DNA of 64,000 nt from Xestospongia bergquistia (lineage: Eukaryota; Porifera; Demospongiae; Haplosclerida; Petrosiidae): positions 4,697,001 through 4,761,000 of the forward strand of contig OZ014411.1 of assembly GCA_963965975.1 (NCBI GenBank), written 5' to 3'. A model generated the notes under the pieces. The model ran no database searches. It was not told where the DNA came from and saw nothing but the letters and a program-made list of their open reading frames with translations. Every line of letters starts with the position of its first letter. The first letter of the stretch is position 1. This document shows positions 23,101 to 35,607 of the stretch, in pieces. The position numbers were made by a program, and so were the translations under genes.

Positions 23101-25436
23101 AGGTTGGTAATCAGCCACTAGGGTGATACAATGGCTGTACAGATAATGACAAGATTTATTAACTTTGTTTAAACAATTTATGAGTAATTGTCTTTGATGT
23201 TGAAGAGAAGTTTAAGTTATTATCTAGAGAGATTATATAGAGAGTTTAGATATTTATAAACATAATGTACAATGTATCTATTTTGCTGATATTATAGTAC
23301 ACCTTGTTTTTCTTATTAACATCAAAGAAAAATTTTTCAAAATTCTATTGAGTCATCATCACACTTGGATTGCACTTGTGGGCTGGTTTGTGTTGGCATT
23401 ATTACTTAATGTAATTGGTTAGATATGGAATGTGAAGGTTGACATCTACATATGGTTTTCTATTTCCTAAAATATTATTCATTATATTACTTTTATACTG
23501 TTCCTAGACTCCACCCCAAGCTCATAGCACTTGCTACTACTGGAAAATTAGGGTTTAGGAAGATTTTGGGTGTGGTCTAAAAACAATATAATAAAAGTAT
23601 TATAATGCTTAGTAAATTGGAAAGTAGAAATTGAAAATAGAAATCAATGCTTTGTTTTGGCTTATTTTTGTACAATGCATGTAGACAATAGTTAGAAGTG
23701 TATATGTACACAGTTTATTATAAATAAAACATTCCTATTTAAATTAGCCCTTGTTCTTTATTTCCTTAGAAATCTCTAGCCATTACCTATTCAATTTATT
23801 CTATTGTATCTGTCAGAGTCCACTTTTTAGTTTATGAATACTTGTATTTGAAATTCTCATTAAATAATTTTAGTGATTTTTTATGTATACATTGAATAAA
23901 ATACTGATGTATATTGTACTTGTAATTTAATAGAAGATTCTTTATACACATAATGAACTTTGGCTTGGGCTATAGGGTTTCTGATAGTTTTTGTAAATTC
24001 CCTCATTGATAGAATTGATACAACACATATACAGTACACTGTAAACCAACAGACTATATTATATCTAATATACATAATATGTCATCTGATCATAGTATTT
24101 ATGCTAGCCTGCCATAGACTATAATACATTGCTATTAAGATACATATGTATATATATTCATAGGCTAAAATAATGCATATACCCTATCAATAATAACCAA
24201 ATTAATAATTATAACATAACAATATAATAATAATTATATAATTATATAATAATTATAATAATAATATATGAACCACTAAAAAACAATAGTTAATATTCAT
24301 GAAATTTTAAAAATGAATTTAAAGCTAATTAAATTATTGTATACAAGAAAATAAAAAATATTTTATAAAAATTAAGTAAATGTAGGGATGGGTAATATCA
24401 TTCCAATACAAATAATGCAAACAAGATAGTAGAGATGACATATCCATCATCCCTACATAATAACACAAGTATAGAATGTAACAATACATCACTGATATAA
24501 TTCAACTGATTTAGGTAGTTGGTATATATCCTTAATTATTTATGCCACCTGTAGAATACATTGCATAAATGTTTATTGGTTGTGAAAAATGTAACTGACA
24601 TATTTGTTATTTCACAGACTCTAGCTGAAAAGCTTAAAGCATCAAATGATCAACTTTCAAAGTTAATGTCTGTGCTACCTCCAGGCTATCTCAGGATATT
24701 GGATCTTCCATCAACACCTGTACCAGTGCAGTCATCTACACGTCCACATTCTAACATTCAGATGACTGGATCCAATATTAAAAATACTTGTTATAGTCCA
24801 AGAAGGAAAGACGCTGCTCCTCAAACAAATCCACATCAAAATAAAGAGGAACTTAGTGGTAGATATGCTGCTCCTCAAATGACAGCAGCTCAGATGCAAC
24901 AGTTTGCTATACATGCTCAAAGACAAAGAGAGCAAGCTATACTAAACCAACAAGAAGAAGAGAGGCTAAAACTTCTAGAACAGCAAAGGAAAAGAAGAGA
25001 TATGTTAGCAGACCAAGCATTACAAGAGTTGGAGAAAGCAGAGAAGGAGAGAATTAAGAAACAAAGTGCTCATAAACCTGACCCAATTTCCCAAACCACA
25101 CCCACTAGTTCTAATGTGGCAGGAATACAATCTCCAAATAATACAGTTGGCCAAATGGTGGGAGGAGCCCCTGAAGTGATTGATGATGCAAAGAAATCCA
25201 AAGATGTCCCTGAGAATGAACTTTTGCAGAATATTGACCAAGATATTCAGTATTATGCTAATCAAGTTCGTGATATGACAAAACGTCCTACTACTACTGA
25301 AGTAGATGCAGATGATCACAGTTCATTTCCTTATGATCCTAATCTGATATGTCATAAATGTGGTAAACAATATCATGTTGGAGAGATACAAAAGTTTAAA
25401 CACCACATTAAAGAGACTTGTCCTAAAAAGAAGTAA
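17176..25436 (+). CDS. TKL kinase / coiled-coil / C2HC zinc-finger protein, copy C (open)
   Basis: Predicted exons, all phase 0: 17176-18300, 19499-19978, 21650-21823, possibly 22384-22563, and 24618-25436; 865 residues, or 925 with the optional exon. The kinase has glycine loop GAGAYG (residues 25-30), Lys45, Glu75, HRDLNAGN (164-171), DLG at 184-186, PPES, and NRPTMSDLE near the end of the C-lobe. The frame is intact where copy B is broken. Exon 2 joins the start of B's exon 4 (VDELKTQVQNAE) to the repeats of B's exon 3, so it looks like a hybrid. B's exon 2 (5007-5462) has no counterpart. The last exon carries the linker and the finger CHKCGKQYHVGEIQ..HHIKETC. A cytosolic signalling kinase is expected. 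Substrate and partners are unknown; no signal peptide or membrane segment is seen. Confidence 0.85.
19045..19090. repeat. Perfect 20-bp-stem hairpin in an intron of copy C
   Basis: The arm 19045-19064 (atgtagggatatatcagctt) is exactly complementary to 19071-19090, with a 6-base loop. Adjacent smaller inverted repeats (ggatatatcaggatatatcc at about 19025-19044) extend the structure. It may be the core of a short MITE or a hairpin RNA source. Confidence 0.9.
21840..23280 (+). repeat. Tandem duplication of about 0.8 kb carrying a coiled-coil exon
   Basis: The sequence after exon 21650-21823 (about 21840-22405) is repeated after 22384-22563 (about 22600-23275). Shared landmarks are tgtacatgtatatata, tttgaagtct/tttgaaatct, and tagat.tttataaacataatgtacaatg at 22381 and 23250. 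The exon itself is present twice (21650 and 22384). In the second the first 12 codons are replaced by repeat sequence, with a usable AG at 22382-22383. Confidence 0.75.
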
Positions 25437-25622
25437 CATATACCTTCTTACGTTGCTTTGTGTGTAATATGTTTTGATCATTTATGAGATAATAGTGATT
25501 ACAGAATTTTTCTTTATGAATTAGTATTGTTAAAATGTATTCTTACTTTGTTTTTTAAAGTTTGAAGCACAGGATATTTTTGTTTGTGGAATTTATTTGA
25601 GAGACCTTGTCAGTATGACAAG

Positions 25623-26905
25623 CACTAGAGAAAAAGTTTAATATCCTGAAAATTGTCTTATTGGAAATGAACAGAATAGTTAAGCCTGAGGTATCCTGGA
25701 GATTTACTGTACCTATCCTTGATGCAGTATATGCCATATTTTGGTCAGCTAATGATATCTGAAATTATTTGTTACCTAAATCTGTCACCTATTAGTAGCT
25801 GTAGGATAATGGATAGATAGGTCACATTTGGTTAATATATAGATCATGAGGTATGAGTTTAATTTAGTACAGTAATTCATGCTAACTTGGGTCTATAGTA
25901 ATAATACATGAAAATTTTGTCTGAGCACAAGTGTGAAAACACATTATTATTTAAGAGAACAAAGATTTCTTCACTCCATATGAGGTATAAGTTGTAGCAA
26001 CCATTCGTCATTGATACAGATCTTTGAATATAAACAACGCTACTTTATTAAGTGAATAGGAACAAAACAATAATAACTTGGATGTTCAAATTTGTCAGCA
26101 GACCAGATACGCACAGGCTTACTAAATTGTCGATGGGGGAGATACCACAAACAAACAGCTATTGTTAAGTTTGAAACCTCATCTCCAACACAGAAAGAAA
26201 TAGAACCAAAGTGATATATCTTGACAGGACGAAAGCTACTGTTGCGTTCTAATTGGTTATACAAAGGAGTAGGAAATGGTCCAAAGATTGTTACATCCCA
26301 ATGTGCAAGAGCAACAAGAAGTATGGAGTTGAAGATTAATTGATAAATACTTTTTGTAAATTGAGTTGGGAGAGGAAATCATAGATTGTGGGTGAAGTTT
26401 AGCATAAATAGTCGTGAGATAACTTACATGTTTGTCTGTTAAGACATCAAGGGTAGAAGTATTTGCTGTATATACATTTTCAAAGGGTAATTGCAGTAAA
26501 CTTTTAATGGTTAGTAAATACACTTGCCAGATGAAAAACAAACAGACTTCAACAAAGCAGAACCACATACCTATGCATTAGCAAATTAAACATACAATAG
26601 TATTGAAAACAAGAGAGTCTTGATATTTTATTAAAAGAAGTGAAACCACTGAATCCAGAATTTCTGACTGATGATCTCTCTGGTTAGTTAAAATTTAATG
26701 TTATTCATCACGTTCATTGTTTTATTTGTAGTATGGATAATATTCATGTATATACTTTTATTTGTACATAAACTAGTATGTATATTTTCTGTAAATCTAC
26801 AGTTTAGTTGGAACAATCCTTGATACCCCACATGTAAGAACATTTGACATACTTAATCAATAATAAAGAGATAATGATACAGTATTGTTGTGTTTTATTC
26901 TAGTG
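25623..26905. mobile_element. CACTA (EnSpm)-like DNA transposon with AAG target duplication
   Basis: The insertion lies in the 3' flank of copy C. The uninterrupted site is visible after copy B (cagtattgcaggatgttgatt at 10791-10811). It begins CACTAGAGAAAA (25623) and ends with the inverted TTTTATTCTAGTG (to 26905), flanked on both sides by the 3-bp duplication AAG (25620-25622 and 26906-26908). CACTA termini with a 3-bp duplication are diagnostic of the CACTA superfamily. At 1283 bp it is too short for an autonomous element and its reading frame is broken. Confidence 0.8.
26040..26420 (-). pseudogene. Degenerate reading frame inside the CACTA-like element
   Basis: On the minus strand two overlapping frames join across a shift near 26260. 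They read, in part, FRPVKIYHFGSISFCVGDE, NLTIAVCLWYLPH and KPVRIWSADKFE. The position inside a CACTA-like element suggests the C-terminal part of its transposase or accessory protein. I do not recognise a named domain, so identity is by context only. Confidence 0.45.
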
Positions 26906-27369
26906 AAGATGTTGATTAAGAAATTATTTTGAAAATCAAGCAACACCTGATATCAATAATCAACATAAGGAGACATTCATTTATCTCTTAGAACAAAATT
27001 AATTATTAATAATATTTAGACCATATCATCATGCAAGTTTATCTATAGGTATGTGAAGACAACTTCAATATAATTAACAATAGTGGTTTTGTCAATAAGT
27101 GTCTGATACTTGTAGTTTTGTTATTGTCGAATATCAACTGTCTTACAGGCCATGTAATATCTCTCTTTCAGAATAGAAACAGGTATTTTATAATATTATT
27201 GAAGTCAACAAACAGTATTACTATACCAAGCTATATTGGCCAATTAAATCTACATTTATCAGACATCAAAACTACAATGTATTGTATGTTTACCATATAA
27301 AACCACTGCATATTATTATTAATTTTTATTATACACTAAAAGAAAAGCAGTCATGATCATCAGAAAGTG

Positions 27370-28170
27370 ATATAATGAGTTACAATCTACGGAAAGCCAT
27401 TGTAGATGAATTTCCTAATAAACACTGACATTGTTTATTTTTAAGAATTTACCACCCCAAACACAGCTGACACAGATATTATATTGAACTGATTTGGAGA
27501 CACTCTAAATTGATATAGAACATCTCATTTCATGTTATAAAGAATAACATGTGTACCTGATCTAGTAACAATGTATTTTTACCCGTCCCTTATGCAAAGT
27601 ATATATAATATATGAGATATCTCCTGTGGACTGTTACACAATCATTACTGATAACATATTATTGACTGAATGTTTACAGACTTAAGTATAAGATCTTGAT
27701 GTTGTTTGCATTATTTAAAAGGCAGCAGTATAGGCAAGTTATCAATTGATCCCAATTGATCCACATGCTTTGAACTTTGAATGAGCTTTGTCAATAAACC
27801 CAGTTATAAAAGACAGTACACTTGATACCTTTTCTCTGGGTCACTTAATGTTTTCCTTAATTATTCTCCTAATTAGACACATGTACATCCCTTTCCTTTA
27901 TGAAGTAGTTGCAGTTGCTTCCTACTATGCAGGACCAGATATTGAGACATTGTGAATAGATTGTGTTCAGTGAAGTGTCTGGCTCTTATAATTTTGTAAA
28001 GTAGGCAATCATGATAAGGAGAGTGTATTATACTGTCTTCACATTGAACCTTGTGACTTAAGGACTGCAATAGATGGTATTCGTGAACTATTCCACATAA
28101 GGCCTATGTTGGTAAACAAAAGAAGAGAGTGTGCAGATAAAAGTTGAACATTAAAAATTGCACATCTAAA
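27370..28170 (+). pseudogene. Ancient kinase-domain relic 3
   Basis: Same decayed sequence as relics 1, 2 and 4. An AIVDEF-like segment at 27400, an HLISCYK-like segment at 27525, aaaaggcagcagtataggcaag at 27717, an NPVYKR..TLDTFSLGH-like stretch at 27795-27850, and the C-lobe CLQDEP-like region near 28020-28060, ending in KRRECADK-like sequence at about 28120. It shares 27,620-28,210 closely with 44,770-45,330. No open frame. Confidence 0.75.
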
Positions 28171-29836
28171 AATAATGTTTTGTTGATTAAAATTGTACCA
28201 CTTGTGTCCTGAGTTCATGTCATGCTACTCATGTGTGGTAGTCTTTAATACTATCGTTACACTATGCATAGTGACTCATTTAACATCATTGTTAATATTA
28301 AGTAAACATTTCATTTTTGTAAAGTCAAAATGCCAACAATCAGACAGAAATCATCTGCTGCCATAACTAATAACTGTTCAGTTGTTGGCATAATTCCCAA
28401 TAGACTTGTTGTCGCTGACAGCTAACTATTTGGAAAGGAAAATTCCATTCCAAATAGTTATATAAATCAGTAAACTGTCTCGAAATGAGCAAATTACTAA
28501 AGACATTCATCTCTTCTAATACGTCGACTGATATGCTAGATGAAATTCATCACTTAGTTTTCTTGTTAATTAGCAGTTATTTTCTTGGATTAAAATAATT
28601 ACTTACACATAATACCTGAGTATTACTATGAAAATTTTTTATTTACTACGTAAATATGCATTTTTAAGAACATAAATTTGAATGTATTTTGACTGACTAA
28701 GTTTGTATAGTTTGTTTGCATTTTTTGATACCATTGTGTGTTAATAATATGACATAAACACTTTAATATAATTGAAAGTTAATTTTAAGAAATATAAGTT
28801 ATAGCCTGCTTAATGAATATTGTAAAGTGTTTCCAATTTCTTTCCAGATTGTTATACCTTTTATATTTAAAATTCAGATACTCAATAGCAAATATGAAGA
28901 GCTAGTTAATTGGGCTGTAACACTAGACCAATCAAGAACATCGGAGACCAGTTTGAGTGATATTAAATGCAAAATGTGATAATTACATGACTAAGTCAGT
29001 TGAGGCAGATTTAATTACACAGAGAGAATTGAAATCTTTATCAAAGGAGGAATTTCTATACATAGGAATTAATTACTAGGAAAGAATCTGAAGGAAGGAT
29101 TCAATGGTTAGGTACTTGGAATGTAGTCAGGAGGATAAGTGCACATAAGATGAATTGATGAGAGAAGAATATCATACAGATAGTGGAAAGAGAAGCAAGG
29201 ACATTAAAGAGGAGAGGACTAACAATATAACCTTGCTAGACTCTAGATCTAGAAAATGATGATGTTGGATTTTTATGACAGAAAACTTTTGACTGCAGCG
29301 AGTTAACTAACTCTAGAATCTAGTAGTGATTTGGTGGACAGACTATAGAGGTGCTGTACCAAGACAGTGTATCAAAGAGAGCTCTGTGAAGTATGGAGTC
29401 AAACGACTTACCATTTCAAGGAGTTTGTTGAGAAGAAGGAGTACAGGAATAGAATAGAAGAGATGGAGAAGGCAAAGATGGTGACTGCTCGGATTACCAT
29501 ACATTTTTCTAGCTGTCAAGGAAGTTTCAGAGGAAGTAAAAACTAAAAAGCTTATTTATAACACAAGCCGCTTTGGAGTTTGTATTATTAAACGTCATAC
29601 GACGTATAGTAACAAGCTCTTGAACCGGATGAACTTTGTACGGTCAGACGTTTGTCATTTCCAACACCATATTTTTTCAAACTGTTACTAGAACACTCTA
29701 AGGTGATGATGGGGCGGCAACGCCAGACTGTTATCAGACAGTATAAAAGTACTATGAAGAAAGCAACGCTCCGCATTACACGTATAACGAAAGCGTTTCT
29801 AGAACAGAATTTATCGAGTGATTTGACGAAGTCAAA
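28171..29836. other. Gene-free stretch upstream of copy D, with a small hairpin
   Basis: No supported gene. A hairpin lies at about 28423-28461 (taactatttggaa / ttccaaatagtta). 28,970-29,550 is purine-rich and looks like decayed coding sequence (for example REARTLKRRGL near 29190), but no family is recognised. 29,570-29,836 is richer in CG dinucleotides (cgtcatacgacgtata) and may contain the promoter acquired by copy D. Confidence 0.4.
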
Positions 29837-31584
29837 ATGGATAATTGCGAGGAAGAGAAACTGATATTGATCTCACAAGTTAAAGCTTACAGTCGTCAAT
29901 GTGAAGAGTTGAAAAAAACAATGCTTCAACTTCAAGAGAAATCTAAATGTTTAGAAGAACAACTCTATCACAAAGAACGAATTGAATCTGAGGTAATTAA
30001 TGATACATATAATGTATGTATATATATATACATACATTGTATGTTGTCAGATTTCTATTAGTCAAAATAAAATTATTTTCTTGTGTAATTAATCTTATAT
30101 TAATTGAGCTACATAAGTGATATGATATCTTAGGAATGGTGGGCATTATATAGAACATGGACTATATTTATAGTAAAATTTAAACAAGCTTGGAAATTAT
30201 GTACTGTTTGTATTCATTCTATAGCTTCAAGTAGAAGTTCAAAATGAGAGAGAAAATAAAATACATTTGGTAGCAGCTTTTAATCAAGAACAACAGAAGG
30301 TAGCAGAATTAAAGAGACAATTAACGACTCAAACAGAATTATCGAAACAGGAATATTTGAAAGTACAAAATGCAAACAAAGTAAGTTTAATGTAATTAAT
30401 AGTGCATCCATGATGCATCTAAATACATTAAAATGGACGTTAATTATGCCTGAAGTAATTAATAATTGTTATAATTTTAATAATTAGATATATAATACAA
30501 TGAAAAATCCTATAGTATGTCTTTCCACTCTATTTGCTGACAGAAAATGATACCTAATTCCAAATACTTTCTTTCTACATGCACACGATGTCACACACAA
30601 TGTTTTCACATTATTTGTCAACATAATAGGAAACAATAAAGTAGTCGCAAACATAATTCATAGCTTACTATTTTCAAATCAAAGTTTACTTTTCCTTTAT
30701 AGACTCTTTGTATGAAGTTAAAGGAATCTAATAACCAATTACAAGAAGCTAAAGATCAACTTACTAAAATGATGACTGTATTACCTCTTGAATATCAAAG
30801 AATTCTTGGACTACCTGAATATGATACACAACAGGCAGTTGTTCCATGTGAGGCTAGACAAAATGTTGGTTGTCTCACTGCAGAACCTCACCCAGTGTTT
30901 TATGATGAGGCACAGTCCTCAAGAGTATCTCAAAGACATAACTATGCTGCCATTCCATCAAACGATTTACTGAGGCTAGACATAGTTGATAGTTTAAATC
31001 CACATCAATACAAAGAGCAACTAAATGGTAAATATGACTCTCCTCAGATACTTCCAGCACAAATGAAACAATCAACTAAAACAGTAAATCAAAGAGAACA
31101 AAAGGATCAAGAAGTACTTAAACTACTTGAACAACAAAGAAAAAGAGAAAGTATTTTAGCTGATCAAGCATTACAAGAACTAGAAATAGCTGAGAGAGAA
31201 CGAATTAATAAACAAGGAGACCGTAAACTCAGTCCAATTTCTCAAATTACACCCACTGCTCCTCTATCAAGTCAAGCAGAAACATTATCTCATGATAATA
31301 TAATTGGTCAAATGATGATGGAGACATCTAAGAAAAGAAAGACTTCAGAAGACATATTTGAAAATCCACTATTAGAGAATATAGACAGAGATATCCAATA
31401 CTATGCTGATCATGTTCGTGAAATAACAAAACGTCCTACTACTACTGAAGTAGATATTGATGATCAAAGTTCATTACCTTATGATCCTAATCTGGTATGT
31501 CATAAATGTGGTAAACGATATCATATTGGAGAGATACAAAAGTTTAAACGTCACATTAAAGAGACTTGTCCTAAGAAGAAGTAA
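29837..31584 (+). CDS. Kinase-less coiled-coil / C2HC zinc-finger paralogue, copy D
   Basis: Predicted exons, all phase 0: 29837-29992, 30225-30380, 30703-31584; about 397 residues. It starts at ATG 29837 in good context (aaaATGG) in the middle of what is exon 3 of copy B (EEEKLILISQVKAYSRQCEE). Exon 2 matches B's exon 4, and exon 3 is the linker plus finger (CHKCGKRYHIGEIQ..KRHIKETC). No kinase exon lies upstream; only a dead relic is found there. It is the most diverged linker in the array, yet has no stop or frameshift, and splice sites are intact (GTAATT/AG, GTAAGT/AG). This suggests it is maintained as an adaptor-like product. The true first exon could lie further upstream. Confidence 0.7.
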
Positions 31585-32886
31585 CTAATATATGATATGT
31601 TTTGTTAACATTAATGTAATTTTAAACATTGCATCTGTACTTATACATGAATGTAATATATTATATTTGTTATTTCACTTAATCACTTATCAATTGTTTA
31701 TGATATATCTTTTGTTAAGTTCAATTTTCATTGTATTGTTAACAGGTGCTTATTACATCTCTTTTGTTATAGGTAACATTATTAAATAGTGTTAATGCTC
31801 AATTATTAGCACTAGACAATATATGTAAACTTTTAGTTTATACTTTTCCTTGTTCGGTTTTGCATTTGCTGTTACTATTCTGTAATAGATTCAGTTCTAG
31901 TTATTTTGTGAATTCAACAGTTTTAGTTACCTCATTGAATTAACAATATTAGTGTATGTTCTCTTTCCTTTGATTGATAATGATGTCATACAAAGTATAA
32001 GTCATTGAAATTTTGTGTCATTTTATTTATACATAGAAATGTCATCAAATGGGAAATAATGACCATAATTATATTTGGAAATTAATTCTTAAAATGAAAT
32101 GAAATTAAATTGAATTACAATAATGATTGATTAGTGAGAATTGAATTTCTGGAGTGAGCAGGAACAGAGATAGAGAAGTTAGAGAAGGTTATGATATTAG
32201 AACATTATGACAAGGAGTAAAGAAAGTGGTAAACACATAGTTTGTTATTGTTGAAATTAATTAGAAAATGAAATCAAAAATAATTGTTTGGTTGAATGGA
32301 AATTCCATGTACTGATAGATTTATAAGTCAATAGATGAAAGATTATTCCACGAGAATTGAAGACTTCTAGAATAAACATGATTGATAAGTTTGTCAAATT
32401 TGGTTGATCAGGTAGAGATTGTAGTGAAGGAGTTTTTTAAACAATGAATCTAATCTAAATGCTAGTGACTTGATGAAAGTACAATATCTTGAATTTTAGA
32501 CTACATCATCAAATATTAAGTGATGTAAACTGATCTTGTTTATCAGATGAGAAATCCAAGAGGAAGAACTTGTTGTACAGCACTGAATTTGCTCTAGGAT
32601 TATGATATCTTTGATCTCATGTGGACACCATAATAGTCTCTTGTTTAATGTATTATATATTATAGTTGTTGGTTGTATATAAGTAGTCCTTGTAGGATCT
32701 TTTGTTAAAGATGTACTGTTGACTGAGAAGCGCTTGTCCCCAGACTAACACGCCCTCTTTTTGCTCGGGGTCGTGACGGTCTGCATGAGGACGAGACCAT
32801 AGATTGTATTTATGTTGTTATATATAACTATTTAGAGCCCATATTACTATGACCACACCTTTTCCTCTTTATGGTCGCAGTGGAAA
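31585..32886. other. Intergenic region and upstream part of the duplicated F-box/LRR block
   Basis: 31,585-32,100 shows nothing beyond AT-rich 3' flank of copy D. 32,115-32,886 belongs to the duplicated block and is conserved at 40,820-41,583. It includes cgtccccagactaacacgc / ttgctcgggg (about 32735-32775, repeated at 41452) and ccatattactatgaccacacc about 50 bp before the ATG. These conserved pieces are candidate promoter elements, although recent duplication alone could explain them. Confidence 0.5.
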
Positions 32887-34876
32887 ATGGAAGCTGTCAT
32901 TAGTACTAGTAGGAAGATAACTGAAAGAAAAGATCTAACTATAGAATTCGAAGATCCATACAGTTATTATGAGCTTGATGAAACTTATTATAAATTTGGG
33001 TCTTTTGCAAACCCTTGTACTCTTCAATTCCAATGTCTTCTGTTCATAGTGGGTCATTTAGATCAGTTTCCAGTGACTATACTAGCATTACTTCCTACTA
33101 GTTTGCGTCGTGAGCTTCTTCTATTGTTACCAGCAGTGGATGTGTGTAAGTTAGAGGAAACACCAGTCGTTACTGATCTACCAATGGAGGAAATATGGGA
33201 AACACTTTATAAAAGTAATGTTGACGGTAATCATGAAAATATAGTAGCCAGGCCCAAAAAAGATGTCTACTTTCAAAAGGTACTATCAAGCTTGGACAGT
33301 AGACCAAAAAATCAGTTTCTTAAAACACCTCGTTCACGCCTCGAGTTCCCTCATCGGTTAATTTTAGATCTTCTTTATGGTATAAATGATAAACAGCTTA
33401 CAGAATGTTTCAAAAATAGTAAGATAAAGGGTAGTTTTCATGATTTACTTCGATGCCCTCTTCGTTCCTCACCCTACAGTCCTACACGTTATTACCATCA
33501 TTTTACTGATCCATGCTATGCAGACCATTTATTTAAAATGCCTGAATTAATCAAAGTGCTAGTTGATGAGTGCCACATTTCCTTTCGGTCATTGGAGATT
33601 AATGAGAAATTTTATAATGCACCTTGTTATTGGGAAATAGAATCGTTTGAAGTACCTTATTCAACTTATCTAAAAAGGTTGTTTGGCTCAATCGAAACTC
33701 TTAATTTGTACTCGAATAGGGAAAACTATTACGGCCGTACTAAGCACATTTTAGATGACATTAATTCTATTGTTGATTTTCATAATGAATTGAAGAAGCT
33801 TACAGTTTCATTTAGTAATTTTTCCGACTTGGGACATTTGTTTGAAAAGCCATGTTTTAGAGAGCTTAATATTCAGCACACTGGTCTGTCATTTGATGAA
33901 CTTTGTGATATTGTATATCGTTTTCTCACTTCTCCATATCCTGTTACCTTATGTCTTAAGGATGTTAATTGCTTCAGTCATTCGAGCTCTACATCACTAT
34001 CGCCACCTGTCCAGCAAGATGGTAATGATTATTCAAAATGTCTTATATTAGAATTTGTCAATTTACCATTTCAGGTTCTACCTCCTATTCCTCATCTTAA
34101 AAAGCTTGTTTTAGTTTCAAACAAGTGGCAGATGTTTACTAAACTTGAGACTATCCAAGCAGAAGTGGTTGATTTGACAACCTTTATATCTACAGTGGAA
34201 GTTGATGGTTTGTGTAAACTGTTTGACATTGTAACTACAAAAGAATGGCAGTTATATATACAGTTTGAGAATAGTTTGAATTCTCGTTTGAAAGACTTGA
34301 TTGATGCCATTTCTAAACTTCATAATATTAGTCAATTAAGGTTTTCTTTTAACCGTTTCTTCACTCCACGAGAATTGATTTATGATGTTATTTTTAATCG
34401 TCTTCATGAACATCTTTCTCGAATGAAGATCGAATTTCGTGATTGTTACTTTGATGACATTAGTATAAAAGAAATGTACGATAGTTGGAAAAGATGCGGT
34501 GCAATAAAAATGAAGAAGTTGTTTTTTACTGGACGCTTGAGATTTACACACAACTCTGACTATTTTTTGTCTGAAATGCAGATTTTGATTTAACAGTTAA
34601 TTTTTGTTATTGTGTTTGATATTGTTGAATTTAGCAAACAAACAATTTAAAATCTAGCAGGCAAAAATATGTTTACATATTTTCACTAGTTATATATGCT
34701 ACATATATACATATACATGTATATACTTAGTTTTATACTTAGTTTTCTGCATTTATGAGTGACACAAATTAATATACACATCTTAATAATATAATGTATG
34801 TTAACTCAAAATTTATTATTAATTACTAAAATATCAATAATACAACAGTTAAGTCCATATCTAACATTGCTGTGCT
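32115..34876 (+). repeat. Segmental duplication, first copy (F-box/LRR block)
   Basis: A direct duplicate lies at 40820-43590. Identity is high across upstream sequence, the whole reading frame and about 280 bp of 3' flank. Left ends share caataatgattgattagtgag, right ends share cacatctaacattgc-type sequence. Confidence 0.9.
32887..34593 (+). CDS. F-box/LRR-like protein, copy 1 (open, 568 aa)
   Basis: Single-exon frame from ATG 32887 to TAA 34593. Residues about 57-95 (LDQFPVTILALLP, then LRRELLLLLPAVDVCKLE) have the Leu/Pro pattern of an F-box or similar helical motif. The second half has leucine-rich stretches at regular spacing (KKLTVSFSNFSDLGHLF, FRELNIQHTGLSFDELCDI, LKKLVLVSNKWQMF), suggesting an LRR-like solenoid. 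No signal peptide or membrane helix. If the F-box call is right, the protein would act as a substrate receptor in an SCF ubiquitin ligase. I recall similar proteins as a large sponge-specific family without assigned function. The family name is inference. Confidence 0.75.
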   Translation: MEAVISTSRKITERKDLTIEFEDPYSYYELDETYYKFGSFANPCTLQFQCLLFIVGHLDQFPVTILALLPTSLRRELLLLLPAVDVCKLEETPVVTDLPMEEIWETLYKSNVDGNHENIVARPKKDVYFQKVLSSLDSRPKNQFLKTPRSRLEFPHRLILDLLYGINDKQLTECFKNSKIKGSFHDLLRCPLRSSPYSPTRYYHHFTDPCYADHLFKMPELIKVLVDECHISFRSLEINEKFYNAPCYWEIESFEVPYSTYLKRLFGSIETLNLYSNRENYYGRTKHILDDINSIVDFHNELKKLTVSFSNFSDLGHLFEKPCFRELNIQHTGLSFDELCDIVYRFLTSPYPVTLCLKDVNCFSHSSSTSLSPPVQQDGNDYSKCLILEFVNLPFQVLPPIPHLKKLVLVSNKWQMFTKLETIQAEVVDLTTFISTVEVDGLCKLFDIVTTKEWQLYIQFENSLNSRLKDLIDAISKLHNISQLRFSFNRFFTPRELIYDVIFNRLHEHLSRMKIEFRDCYFDDISIKEMYDSWKRCGAIKMKKLFFTGRLRFTHNSDYFLSEMQILI

Positions 34877-35607
34877 GTTTGTTTAAGACAAACATGACAT
34901 TAAAGAGACTGTCTTAACCATCATAAGTAATTGTAACAATTTTGTGTTAACTTATGAATATAAAATATGGCAGTGCATGTCACCTTGACTCATGAAGGTA
35001 CTGATACATAAGACATGGATTAAACATGTAGTAGCTAAGAAATCACCTACTGCCTATAATAGTAATAGCAAAAGTACACAATCTGTAGTAACAAGCTGGG
35101 ACTGATGATACCTATATACATATGTTAAAGTTAATATAAAATTAATATTGATTGATTTCTTTGTTTATATTTGAGAGGCATAAAATACTGCAACTTGTAA
35201 CCAAATAGTAGATGTCACAGCTGATAACATTCTCTTTCTACACTTACATTGATATAATAATCCAGTGCTCATATCTATTATAAAGAATCTGTGCAACATC
35301 TCTCCATTGCAGCAATTGATTTTATATTTTTGTCTTAATAGCATGTCTTGAAAATCATTCACATTTGTAAAGCATGTAACAATATCATCTTGTGATTCAT
35401 TTTATAAGAGAATTGCTCAACCACTCTCCATGTAAAATAACCCTCGGTCAACTTTCTCTCAATTCCATTGTGTCATGTTATTAGCAAATTTCAGTGGATA
35501 ACGTATAAGTTATTTCTAGAATCATCTGATGTATTTGTGCTCTGATCTTTTTTCTAACTTTAGATGCTAAGACTTTTTATAACAGTTGTATGCATTAAAT
35601 GCATTAC
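34594..35607. other. Intergenic, no gene seen
   Basis: 3' flank of the duplicated block to about 34876, then AT-rich sequence without a supportable frame, up to the inverted repeat arm. Confidence 0.4.
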
